64,000 nucleotides of DNA, from positions 454,501 to 518,500 of the forward strand of contig NZ_CP039934.1 of NCBI RefSeq assembly GCF_009792295.1, given 5' to 3'. The translations under genes were made by a program, and so were the position numbers. The DNA is from Myroides fluvii (GTDB lineage Bacteria > Bacteroidota > Bacteroidia > Flavobacteriales > Flavobacteriaceae). The notes beneath the pieces were generated by a model. It was given only the letters and a program-made list of their open reading frames with translations, made no database searches and was not told the DNA's origin. Positions 54,170 to 62,270 of this stretch are shown one piece after another. How positions within the stretch are numbered: the first letter of the stretch is position 1; each line of letters opens with the position of its first letter.

Positions 54170-54540
54170 AACTACTAACAAAAGATAGGTCGTCGTCGTC
54201 TTCAAGAATGGTATCCATTGACTTACATCTCTAATTTCAAGGTTTTCCCCCTCCTACAAAAATACCTTAGAAGAGGTAATATTCATCTTCTGTTCTGCGG
54301 CATACCCGAAAGTCTCTCCTTGTCTAAACACCACATTACTTCCTATGACATACGAACAAAAATTCACCAAGAAAGAATACAATTCTCCTAATGCTAAAAC
54401 TGAGTGAACCACTTCGAGTTCCCAATTTGCCTAAATCGAACAAACCATAGGTATAAACACTCTTTTCTCCTTCTGTAATGCGTATTCCGAGTCTACCCCT
54501 AACGCTATTTTACAATTCAAAAATACACATTAGCCCCTAC
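54170..54540 (-). pseudogene. Traces of a decayed gene, possibly outer-membrane beta-barrel
   Basis: Minus-strand frames here read like coding sequence broken by stops and frame changes: RLGIRITEGEKSVYTYGLFD in one frame, then SNVVFRQGETFGYAAEQKMN and LEIRDVSQWIPFLKTTTTYL in another, separated by a stop. Alternating polar/hydrophobic residues and aromatic positions recall an outer-membrane beta-barrel, but I cannot name a family. The 814-base gap 53915-54728 contains no intact gene. Confidence 0.35.
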
Positions 54541-54700
54541 ATCACCTCATTAAATTGATTTTATTCTAATCTACTTTGACTTCAAATGCGTATTTTCAGC
54601 AAGAATATCCTCAAAAAAGAACAAGAAACCCAAGTGAAGAAAAGGAATTCACACCATTTTATAATTCCGAAAAAACCAAAGATAAAAGAGAAGATTTCAG

Positions 54701-54708
54701 TATATTTG
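54701..54708 (+). promoter_or_regulatory. -7 element of the lipA promoter
   Basis: TATATTTG, 20 bases before lipA; no -33 match. Confidence 0.5.
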
Positions 54709-54728
54709 TACTTTGATAAAATGAAAGT

Positions 54729-55601
54729 ATGGATACAATCTTAGACAAAAATATACAACCACAGGCCAAACCGAAATGGTTACGTGTAAAATTGCCTACA
54801 GGTAAAAAATATACTGAATTAAGAGGTTTAGTGGACAAGTACAAGTTGCACACCATCTGTACCTCGGGTAGTTGTCCAAATATGGGAGAATGTTGGGGAG
54901 AAGGAACGGCGACTTTTATGATTTTAGGAAACATCTGTACGCGTTCATGTGGTTTCTGTGGAGTAAAAACAGGACGTCCAGAAACAGTGGATTGGGATGA
55001 ACCAGACAAAGTGGCTCGTTCGATCAAGCTAATGAGCATTAAACACGCGGTAATTACTAGTGTTGACCGAGATGACTTAAAAGACGGTGGGTCGATTATT
55101 TGGGCAGAAACAGTGAAAGCAGTTCGCCGTATTAGCCCTGGAACGACTATGGAAACACTAATTCCAGATTTTCAAGGCGAAGAGCGTTTATTGGATCGTA
55201 TCTTAGCAGTGGCACCGGAAGTAATTTCGCACAATATGGAAACGGTTCGTCGCTTAACGAGAGAGGTTCGAATCCAAGCCAAATACGATCGCAGTTTAGC
55301 CGTGTTGCAATATTTAAAAGACAACGGCGCTAAGCGTACGAAATCAGGGATTATGTTAGGTTTAGGAGAAACAGAAGAAGAAGTAATCCAAACGATGCAC
55401 GATTTGAAAGCCGTTGGATTAGATGTCTTAACTATAGGTCAATATTTACAACCGAGTAAAAAACACTTGCCTGTAAAAGAATTCATCACACCAGAACAAT
55501 TCAAGAAATACGAAGAAATCGGGTTAGAATTAGGATTCAGACACGTTGAAAGTGGTGCACTTGTTCGTTCATCATACAAAGCTCAGAAACATATTTTATA
55601 A
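54729..55601 (+). CDS. lipA: Lipoyl synthase
   Basis: 290 residues. Radical SAM enzyme that inserts two sulfurs into octanoyl chains on lipoyl domains. Auxiliary cluster Cys44, Cys49 and Cys55 ([12 protein letters not shown]), radical SAM cluster Cys70, Cys74 and Cys77 (CTRSCGFC), and the C-terminal RSSYKA serine that ligates the auxiliary cluster. All key residues are present. gap follows after a hairpin that may partly terminate. Confidence 0.96.
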   Translation: MDTILDKNIQPQAKPKWLRVKLPTGKKYTELRGLVDKYKLHTICTSGSCPNMGECWGEGTATFMILGNICTRSCGFCGVKTGRPETVDWDEPDKVARSIKLMSIKHAVITSVDRDDLKDGGSIIWAETVKAVRRISPGTTMETLIPDFQGEERLLDRILAVAPEVISHNMETVRRLTREVRIQAKYDRSLAVLQYLKDNGAKRTKSGIMLGLGETEEEVIQTMHDLKAVGLDVLTIGQYLQPSKKHLPVKEFITPEQFKKYEEIGLELGFRHVESGALVRSSYKAQKHIL

Positions 55602-55611
55602 TTATAATATT

Positions 55612-55640
55612 GATGGTCGCTGTTTGGCGACCATCTTCTT
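55612..55640 (+). terminator. Terminator or attenuator between lipA and gap
   Basis: GATGGTCGC pairs with GCGACCATC around TGTTTG, followed by TTCTTTT. The T run is imperfect, so read-through to gap is likely. Confidence 0.65.
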
Positions 55641-55649
55641 TTACAACCA

Positions 55650-56660
55650 ATGAAAAAAATTAAAGTTGCAATTAATGGATTTGGACGCATTGGTCGAAAT
55701 CTATTCAAATTATTGCTCAATCATCCTGTCATTGAAGTTGTTGCTATAAACGATTTAGCAGATGTGCAAACCATGGCGCATTTAGTCAAATACGACAGTA
55801 TTCACGGTATCTTACAAGCGGATGTATCGTATGATGACAATCACCTGATTATCAATCAACAGAAAATACCTTATTTCAGTTCAAAGGCTATTGCAGCCTT
55901 ACCTTGGGCGAGCTTAGACATTGATTATGTAATAGAGGCAACAGGAAAACGCAAGACAACAGCTTTACTCGAAGAGCATATTAAACAAGGGGCCAAACGC
56001 GTTATTTTATCAGTTCCTCCAGAGGATAATGAAATCAAGACCATTGTTTTGGGAGTAAACGAACACATCTTAACTGGAGAGGAATTAATCATTTCCAATG
56101 CAAGTTGTACAACAAACAATGCAGCTCCAATGGTCAAGATTATCAAAAAGCTATGTGGTATGGAACAGGCTTATATCACAACAGTACACTCCTATACGAC
56201 CGATCAAAGTTTACACGACCAACCACATAAAGATTTAAGAAGAGCACGGGGAGCAGCTCAATCTATTGTTCCTACAACTACAGGAGCAGCAAAAGCACTC
56301 ACGAAGATTTTCCCCGAATACGAAGGAAAAATCGGCGGTGGCGGAATTCGAGTTCCCGTTCCCGATGGATCATTGACCGACATTACGTGTTATGTAAAAA
56401 GAGAAATAACCATTGAGGAAATCAATCAAGCCTTCAAAGATGCGGCAGAAAATGAATTAAAAGGTATTTTAGCCTATACTGAAGATCCTATTGTTTCTGT
56501 AGACATCATTGGCAATACCCATTCTTGTCTCTTTGATTCTCAGCTAACTTCTGTTATTGATCGCATGGTTAAAGTTGTTGGATGGTATGACAATGAAATT
56601 GGGTATTCTTCCCGTTTGATTGATTTGATTCTATATTTTGAATCGATTAAAAAAGATTAA
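55650..56660 (+). CDS. gap: Glyceraldehyde-3-phosphate dehydrogenase, type I
   Basis: 336 residues. NAD-binding INGFGRIGRN at the N-terminus, catalytic Cys153 in NASCTTNNAAP, catalytic His in TTVHSYTTDQ, RGAAQSIVPTTTGAAKA and the C-terminal WYDNEIGYS. Oxidises glyceraldehyde-3-phosphate in glycolysis, or works in the reverse direction in gluconeogenesis. It lies about 50 bases after lipA with only an imperfect terminator between. Other glycolytic genes are not adjacent. Confidence 0.95.
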   Translation: MKKIKVAINGFGRIGRNLFKLLLNHPVIEVVAINDLADVQTMAHLVKYDSIHGILQADVSYDDNHLIINQQKIPYFSSKAIAALPWASLDIDYVIEATGKRKTTALLEEHIKQGAKRVILSVPPEDNEIKTIVLGVNEHILTGEELIISNASCTTNNAAPMVKIIKKLCGMEQAYITTVHSYTTDQSLHDQPHKDLRRARGAAQSIVPTTTGAAKALTKIFPEYEGKIGGGGIRVPVPDGSLTDITCYVKREITIEEINQAFKDAAENELKGILAYTEDPIVSVDIIGNTHSCLFDSQLTSVIDRMVKVVGWYDNEIGYSSRLIDLILYFESIKKD

Positions 56661-56796
56661 CCCTGCCATGACAAGCTGAACTTGTCTCTTGAAGCCATTC
56701 TTCAGCGTATGGACTTGGAAATTCATTTAACAAAGCGAAGTCGCATTGAAAAATGCCTATTCCACTGATTCTTGTAGGAATCGATTTCCAAAATAA

Positions 56797-56854
56797 ATAT
56801 ATAATACAAAAAATGGGCATTGCTTTCGCAATACCCATTTTTTGTATTATATAT
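56797..56854. terminator. Very long bidirectional hairpin between gap and yajC
   Basis: A 26-27-bp stem (TATATAATACAAAAAATGGG... with its complement) around TTTC, with one G-T pair. It separates the converging gap and yajC operons. The spacer 56661-56796 has no gene. Confidence 0.9.
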
Positions 56855-56865
56855 ACGAAGTATAA

Positions 56866-57141
56866 TTATTTTTTCTCTTGAAGCTTTTGGCTCATATCCA
56901 TAGAAATAGCAGAACGCTCCATTAAAAGTTTTCCTGCCATTGTCTCTACAACAACTGTTAATTCATTTAACTCAGCAATTCTTCCGTGTAAACCTGATTT
57001 AGTTACGATACGATCTCCTACTTTCAGACTAGCTTCGTATGTCTTTTCTTGTTTCACTTTCTTTTGTTGCGGACGAATCATAAAGAAATAAATCGCAACA
57101 AAGATGAAAATCATAGGTAAAAATTGTTGTATACCTTCCAT
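56866..57141 (-). CDS. yajC: Preprotein translocase subunit YajC
   Basis: 91 residues. One N-terminal helix (FLPMIFIFVAIYFFMIRPQQKKVKQ) with the invariant FMIRPQQKK, then the conserved LKVGDRIVTKSGLHGRIAEL. Accessory subunit of the SecDF-YajC complex of the inner membrane. Last gene of the nusB-DUF1573-yajC operon. Confidence 0.95.
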   Translation of the reverse strand: MEGIQQFLPMIFIFVAIYFFMIRPQQKKVKQEKTYEASLKVGDRIVTKSGLHGRIAELNELTVVVETMAGKLLMERSAISMDMSQKLQEKK

Positions 57142-57161
57142 AAAATATAAGTATTTAAAAA

Positions 57162-57614
57162 TTAGTTTGCTGGAGAAACGTTAGCTTTAATCGTAAGTAA
57201 CTCCTCTCCTTTTTCTGTATTCGTTGTTAAAGTAACCGTTTTCTGTTGTTGTCCAACAGCTCCAGTTTGAAATCTAACTTTTAGCTTCGATTTTTCTCCT
57301 GGTTTAATTGGTGTTTTTTGATATTCCGGAACAGTACATCCACAAGTAGCACGAGCGTCAATAATAACTAAATCTGCATCTCCAGTATTTGTAAATTCAA
57401 ATTCTGTCTCTACCGCTTCGTTATTTCCGATTGTTCCAAAATCATGTGCAAGAGATACAAATTCCATTTTTGGACTACCTTGTGTCTTTTTATCGATAGT
57501 TTCTTGTTCGATTTTAGCAACGCTATCTTCACTAATACGACTTGATGCGTCATTTTTTTTACAAGCTGTCAAGGTCAACAAAGCTACACAAGACAACATA
57601 AATACGTTTTTCAT
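57162..57614 (-). CDS. DUF1573 lipoprotein
   Basis: 150 residues. Lipobox ending TACKK (Cys18) and a DUF1573 Ig-like domain with VSLAHDFGTIGNNEAVETEF, FTNTGDADLVIIDARATCGC and PIKPGEKSKLKVRF. The ATCGCTVPEY motif is the family hallmark. Such proteins are common in Bacteroidota envelopes; their job is unknown. It lies between nusB and yajC in one operon, 20-30 bases from each. Confidence 0.92.
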   Translation of the reverse strand: MKNVFMLSCVALLTLTACKKNDASSRISEDSVAKIEQETIDKKTQGSPKMEFVSLAHDFGTIGNNEAVETEFEFTNTGDADLVIIDARATCGCTVPEYQKTPIKPGEKSKLKVRFQTGAVGQQQKTVTLTTNTEKGEELLTIKANVSPAN

Positions 57615-57644
57615 TTCAGTTATAGTTATTATGGTTAATTCGTC

Positions 57645-58586
57645 TTATAAAAGTCCTTTTCCAATTTTATTCAATCGACCTTGAGCTTCAAGTTCTTTTG
57701 AAATATTATCAAGAATACCGTTGATAAATATACTACTTTTTGGTGTAGAATACTCTTTCACAACCTCTAAATATTCATTTATTGTAACTTTTACAGGGAT
57801 AGAAGAAAAACGCAACATCTCGCAAATAGCCATTTTTAAAACTACAATATCAATAGTAGCGATACGTTCTATATCCCAATTTGGTGTTTTACCATCGTAT
57901 TCTTTTGCTAATTCAGCACCATTTAAAAACGTTCTACGGAACAAATCCTGAGCAAAATCCTTGTCTTCTGCATCTTTAAAAACTTTAGGAACAAAAAATG
58001 CTTGCTCAACATTTTTCAATTGTCTTACTTGCTTTTGAATTAACGTATTTACCACGGGTAAATCATCTACCCAAGTCAATTTAGTATCTTCTAAAAAGTC
58101 ATATAACTTTTCATTTGGCGCAATAATTTCCGTGTATACATTCACGATAAAATCTTGATCTTCTTGAAAAGAACGCGTCGTCGATTTCATGTAGTTCTTA
58201 TACAGCTCACTTGCTTTGATTTCATCTAATACCAACTGAACATAATGATCCTTTCTTTGCCAATACGTCATATTTCGCTCTTCCACTTTATTGCTAATAG
58301 AAGTAGAATTACTCAATAACTCAAGCACTTGGTTTTCGATAAATTTCTTGTTTGGATTGCGTTCTTCGTAAGTAGCTAAATGTTTTTTCTGAGAAATTTC
58401 GATATATTCTTCTTCTTTTTTTCGAATTTCTATCAGGAGGGTTAGCATCAATAAATACAACTCTTGTATACTATCCATGCTGTGGTTTAAAAATTTCTCA
58501 CCCGTTTGAATTTGGTCAGAATTACTTTGGTGCAACGCATAAAGCGTCTGCATAACCTTGATACGAATGTGTCTTCGATTTAACAT
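57645..58586 (-). CDS. nusB: Transcription antitermination factor NusB (long form)
   Basis: 313 residues, about twice the 139 of E. coli NusB. The N-terminal LNRRHIRIKVMQTLYALHQS and the C-terminal NusB domain (about 200-313: WDIERIATIDIVVLKMAICEML, PVKVTINEYLEVVKEYSTPKSSIFINGILD) are typical; the middle 120 residues are a charged helical insertion usual in Bacteroidota. Binds boxA RNA with S10 for rRNA antitermination. First gene of the operon; a good promoter lies at 58631-58660. Confidence 0.93.
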   Translation of the reverse strand: MLNRRHIRIKVMQTLYALHQSNSDQIQTGEKFLNHSMDSIQELYLLMLTLLIEIRKKEEEYIEISQKKHLATYEERNPNKKFIENQVLELLSNSTSISNKVEERNMTYWQRKDHYVQLVLDEIKASELYKNYMKSTTRSFQEDQDFIVNVYTEIIAPNEKLYDFLEDTKLTWVDDLPVVNTLIQKQVRQLKNVEQAFFVPKVFKDAEDKDFAQDLFRRTFLNGAELAKEYDGKTPNWDIERIATIDIVVLKMAICEMLRFSSIPVKVTINEYLEVVKEYSTPKSSIFINGILDNISKELEAQGRLNKIGKGLL

Positions 58587-58630
58587 GCTACTAAAGAACT
58601 TAAAATGATTTGAATTTTTATTTCAGCCGA

Positions 58631-58660
58631 CAAAGGTAAGAAATATTATTTCTTATCAAA
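58631..58660 (-). promoter_or_regulatory. nusB operon promoter
   Basis: On the minus strand TTTG (58657-58660), 18 bases and TACCTTTG (58631-58638). Confidence 0.65.
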
Positions 58661-58742
58661 CTAAATAATGCAATTCATGCTTTAGATTTAACTTGATTTT
58701 AAAATCTCCGTTCCATACCAACGGATTAGCAAGATTAAAACA

Positions 58743-58771
58743 AAAAAACGAGGCCTTCAAACCTCGTTTTT
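58743..58771 (-). terminator. Terminator of the siderophore-interacting protein gene
   Basis: AAAAACGAGG pairs with CCTCGTTTTT around CCTTCAAA. Confidence 0.85.
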
Positions 58772-58853
58772 CGATTAAATCAAAGGCAATAAATGATGAA
58801 TCTACCTTTTGTAATGACAATAACAACATGTAGGTAGGTATTGCATTTTATTG

Positions 58854-59678
58854 TTAGTCGATACTTGCTTTTTCTGCGCGTCGATCTGCTTCTGATACAT
58901 TTTCTGCTTTTCCGAACTTCCAATAGGAATAAGCATACAGCTCATCCTTTGTCCAATTTTTCTCTTTGCGCAAGAAGTTGCGCAATAGCTTTACATTGGA
59001 AAATTCCGCAGCTACATAAGCGAATTTTGATTCCATTTCTCCTTGTGCTTCAATATAAGCCAAGGCTTTTTCTGCTAATATTGTATTTTGACCTGGTGTT
59101 GAATTGACAATCCACTCAATGTCTACTTGCGCTTTTGTTTGTAAAGGCTGAATATCTTCTTGTGTTTCTACTTCAATAAATGCCTTCACTTGTGCTGTAG
59201 CTACGACATCTTCTAAAATAGCCCCCAATACAGGAATAGCCGTAGCATCTCCTACTAAAATGTACCGATCGGCTTGCGGATATAATTCAGATGCTTCCGT
59301 TCCCATTGCCACGCCCAATTCTGCACCAATTGGCGCTTGAATTGCCCATTTAGAAGCGGGTCCTTCATCACCGTGTGCAACGAAATCTACGTATAATTCA
59401 TTTTTTTCTAGATCAATTCCCCTATGGGTATAAGTTCTAACACTCGGACGAATCGCTTCATCCATCGGTACCCATTGCCCCTTTTCAGAATCAAACTCAG
59501 GCAGGTACACTCGTTCACATCCCTCAGGAGCTAAAAATATTTTATTGTTTACCCCAATTGTTGTGCGGTTAAACTTTTGTGCGTCTTTTCCCTCTAGTGT
59601 AATGCGGATGTAATGTGGAGTAATATAAGTTCTTTCTTTTAGTGTAAATATTCCTCGATCTACAGTTTTCTTAGCCAT
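58854..59678 (-). CDS. Siderophore-interacting protein (ferric-siderophore reductase family)
   Basis: 274 residues. FAD-binding N-terminal half with TPHYIRITLEGKDAQKF and RPSVRTYTHRGID (the RxYT flavin motif), VDFVAHGDEGPASKWA, then an NAD(P)H-binding half with YILVGDATAIPVLGAIL. Family members (ViuB, YqjH) release iron from siderophores by reducing Fe3+ in the cytoplasm. No siderophore receptor or biosynthesis gene is adjacent. TATATTTG on the minus strand at 59731-59738 is the probable -7 element. Confidence 0.9.
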   Translation of the reverse strand: MAKKTVDRGIFTLKERTYITPHYIRITLEGKDAQKFNRTTIGVNNKIFLAPEGCERVYLPEFDSEKGQWVPMDEAIRPSVRTYTHRGIDLEKNELYVDFVAHGDEGPASKWAIQAPIGAELGVAMGTEASELYPQADRYILVGDATAIPVLGAILEDVVATAQVKAFIEVETQEDIQPLQTKAQVDIEWIVNSTPGQNTILAEKALAYIEAQGEMESKFAYVAAEFSNVKLLRNFLRKEKNWTKDELYAYSYWKFGKAENVSEADRRAEKASID

Positions 59679-59730
59679 ATACCCTTAATTTATTTATAAA
59701 ATCAATTGCTCTATCTATCAAGATACAAAG

Positions 59731-59738
59731 CAAATATA
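59731..59738 (-). promoter_or_regulatory. -7 element of the siderophore-interacting protein gene
   Basis: On the minus strand TATATTTG, about 55 bases before the start. Confidence 0.5.
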
Positions 59739-59891
59739 CTTTTTTTAAATTAGATTAAGTTTAAATAGCACATCAATCTTCCATTCATCCAATAAAATCC
59801 CTCTTTCACCCCATTGTCTTTATCGACCTTATAAAAACAAAGAAGTTGGCGCTAAATATAAAAAATGTTTTTCCTCTCTTTGATTAATGTT

Positions 59892-59899
59892 TATTTTTG
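59892..59899 (+). promoter_or_regulatory. -7 element of the udk operon
   Basis: TATTTTTG, 20 bases before the udk ATG at 59920. It lies downstream of an in-frame ATG at 59887, which argues against that earlier start. Confidence 0.5.
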
Positions 59900-59919
59900 C
59901 TAAAAATATAGAAACAAAC

Positions 59920-60528
59920 ATGTTAATTATTGGAATTGCAGGCGGTACAGGAAGTGGAAAAACAACCGTAGTTCATCAAATCATGAACGAACTACCTGAA
60001 ACAGAAGTAGGTATTATATCGCAAGACTCGTATTACAAAGCGACAGACAATCTCAGTTTAGAGGAAAGAACCTTAATCAACTTTGATCATCCTAGATCCA
60101 TTGATTTCGAATTATTGGTTCAACACTTAAAAGAGCTAAAAGAAGGAAAGAGTGTGAATCAACCTGTTTATTCTTTTGTGAAACACAACAGAACAGATGA
60201 TTATATCTTGACTCATCCTAGGAAAGTAATGATTGTAGAAGGAATCTTAATTTTGTGTAATCCAGAATTACGAGCATTATGCGACATCAAAATTTTTGTT
60301 CACGCCGACTCTGATGAACGTTTAATCCGTCGATTAAAACGCGATATAGCCGAACGCGGACGCGATATGATTGAGGTTCTAAACCGTTATCAAAACACAT
60401 TAAAACCGATGCACGATCAGTTTATTGAGCCATCAAAAGCTTATGCTGATATTATTATTCCCAACGATACTTACAATACCGTAGCAATTGATATTGTTCG
60501 CACTGTAATTAATGAGAAAATAGGTTAA
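59920..60528 (+). CDS. udk: Uridine kinase
   Basis: 202 residues from the ATG at 59920 (MLIIGIAGGTGSGKTTV). P-loop GGTGSGKTT (residues 8-16), SQDSYYK, NFDHPRSIDFELL, and the lid region RLIRRLKRDIAERGRD. Phosphorylates uridine and cytidine to UMP and CMP in pyrimidine salvage. First gene of a four-gene operon with the FtsB-like and methylmalonyl-CoA mutase genes, an order I recall from other Flavobacteria. Confidence 0.95.
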   Translation: MLIIGIAGGTGSGKTTVVHQIMNELPETEVGIISQDSYYKATDNLSLEERTLINFDHPRSIDFELLVQHLKELKEGKSVNQPVYSFVKHNRTDDYILTHPRKVMIVEGILILCNPELRALCDIKIFVHADSDERLIRRLKRDIAERGRDMIEVLNRYQNTLKPMHDQFIEPSKAYADIIIPNDTYNTVAIDIVRTVINEKIG

Positions 60529-60558
60529 CTTTATACCAAATAAATAACAATCAAGCCA

Positions 60559-60882
60559 ATGGATTCAAAAAGCATGCTTCGCAAACTGAGATACATCCGA
60601 ATAGTGAAAAACCCGTTTTTTTTAATCACTGTTGGCTTCATTGTTTGGATTGTTTTCTTTGACAGCTATTCTCTTATTGAACACCATACCATCGATCAAG
60701 AGATAGATAAATTAGAAGAGCGTAGAGACTATTTTCAAAGTGAAATAGACAAAGACAAGCAAGCCATCAAGAATTTAAAAGACGGTGATGCAACTGAAAA
60801 ATACGCCAGAGAGAAATACTATATGAAGCGAGATAATGAAGATATTTTTATTATTGAATTCGATACATTATCTACCCCATAA
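60559..60882 (+). CDS. FtsB/DivIC-family septum formation initiator
   Basis: 107 residues. One transmembrane helix (about residues 19-37, FFLITVGFIVWIVFFDSYSL) then a coiled coil (IDQEIDKLEERRDYFQSEIDKDKQ) and the family ending EKYAREKYYMKRDNEDIFII. Member of the FtsL-FtsB-like division complex, periplasmic side. Starts 30 bases after udk. Confidence 0.9.
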   Translation: MDSKSMLRKLRYIRIVKNPFFLITVGFIVWIVFFDSYSLIEHHTIDQEIDKLEERRDYFQSEIDKDKQAIKNLKDGDATEKYAREKYYMKRDNEDIFIIEFDTLSTP

Positions 60883-60900
60883 ACTTGAGGTCTTATCACT

Positions 60901-62259
60901 ATGAATCATACACTTTTCGAGCCATTCCATTCTATTCCATCGAAACAATGGAAAAATAGAATTCAATATGAACTAGCGGGGGCCGATTATAATACAACCC
61001 TTGTTTGGGAAAGTTTGGAAGGCATTAAAGTGCGTCCTTTTTACCATGCGCAGGACGGGGAATCAATTCCCGTTGTCACGCAAACAACGCAATGGCGTAT
61101 TCTTCAATCAATTTACATTTACGATGTAGAAAAAACCATTCAAAATGCACTAGCTTCTATACAGAAAGGAACTGAAACTATCTATTTTACAGTCCCTCAT
61201 GTCAAGATTGACTTGATTGAACTACTCCTTGCTTTACCTCAACAAATCGTCTATTTTTTTAGATTTGATTTTTTAGATGAACCTTATATCACACGTATCT
61301 CCCAGTGGGCAAAGCAACAGCAGTATACAATACATCTAGTTGTCGACCCTATTCATCAACTAGTTACTGATGGTAATTGGTTTCACGGTGTGACACAGGA
61401 TTTCAACACCCTCGAGGCACTAGTGAAGCAAAAGGATATACAACTCCTGATTGATACAAAAACATATCAAAATGCCGGAGCAACTATTGTACAACAAGTT
61501 GCATATGCCTGTGCACATTTACATGAATATCTCGCGCGAATAACCTTCCTAGAACAGCCAATCTTTGTGGAAGTAGCTGTAGGTGCCAATCATTTTTTTG
61601 AAATAGCCAAACTCAAAGCTTTGCGTATGCTATTTGATTTGATTGGGCGTGAATATACAGAACATCCACTGGATATTAGAATTCTTGCCATACCCACGAA
61701 GCGAAATAAAACAGTTTATGCCTCAAAAATTAATCAAATGCGCACGGCAACAGAATGTATGAGTGCCATTTTAGGAGGCGCGGATTACGTTGGCAATTTA
61801 CCTTATGATGTATTATATAGAAAAGACAATTTTGCAAGTCAACAAATGGCGCGAAATCAGCTATTGATACTCAAAGAAGAAAGTCATGTCAATGCGGTTG
61901 ACAATCCAACGGAAGGTGCGTATTACCCAACGTATCTCGCCAAGCAAATTGCAGAAAAAGCCTTGGATATTTTCAAACAAATTGAAAAAGCAGAAGGCTT
62001 GATTACTTCCTTACACCAAGGAACGATTCAGCGAAAAGTCAATGAATCTGCAACAAAAGAACAAGAATTATTTCAAGCCAATCAAGAAGTTTTAGTTGGA
62101 ATTAATGCCTTAGCAAGTGCTAGAGAGCAGCTTCATGCGCAAATGGAATTGTATCCTTTTGTCAAACAGAATCCACGTAAAACGTTGATTGTTCCATTAA
62201 TTGAAAGACGCTTAGCTGAAATAATAGAACAAAAAAGATTAACAGAGGAAATTAAATAA
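60901..62259 (+). CDS. mutA: Methylmalonyl-CoA mutase small (beta) subunit
   Basis: 452 residues, TIM-barrel domain of the mutase family with no B12-binding domain, the usual form of the Flavobacterial small subunit. Recognisable segments: IPSKQWKNRIQYELAGADYNTTLVWESLEG at the N-terminus, VEVAVGANHFFEIAKLKALRML and TATECMSAILGGADYVGNLPYD. The small subunit is non-catalytic and pairs with a large catalytic subunit. The next gene encodes the expected partner, which is itself abnormal. Confidence 0.9.
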   Translation: MNHTLFEPFHSIPSKQWKNRIQYELAGADYNTTLVWESLEGIKVRPFYHAQDGESIPVVTQTTQWRILQSIYIYDVEKTIQNALASIQKGTETIYFTVPHVKIDLIELLLALPQQIVYFFRFDFLDEPYITRISQWAKQQQYTIHLVVDPIHQLVTDGNWFHGVTQDFNTLEALVKQKDIQLLIDTKTYQNAGATIVQQVAYACAHLHEYLARITFLEQPIFVEVAVGANHFFEIAKLKALRMLFDLIGREYTEHPLDIRILAIPTKRNKTVYASKINQMRTATECMSAILGGADYVGNLPYDVLYRKDNFASQQMARNQLLILKEESHVNAVDNPTEGAYYPTYLAKQIAEKALDIFKQIEKAEGLITSLHQGTIQRKVNESATKEQELFQANQEVLVGINALASAREQLHAQMELYPFVKQNPRKTLIVPLIERRLAEIIEQKRLTEEIK

Positions 62260-62270
62260 GTGTAACACGT

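Noticed and set aside
59887..59919. Upstream ATG as the udk start
   Set aside because: The -7 element TATTTTTG at 59892-59899 would place the transcript start after this ATG, and the protein family begins at MLIIGIAGG.
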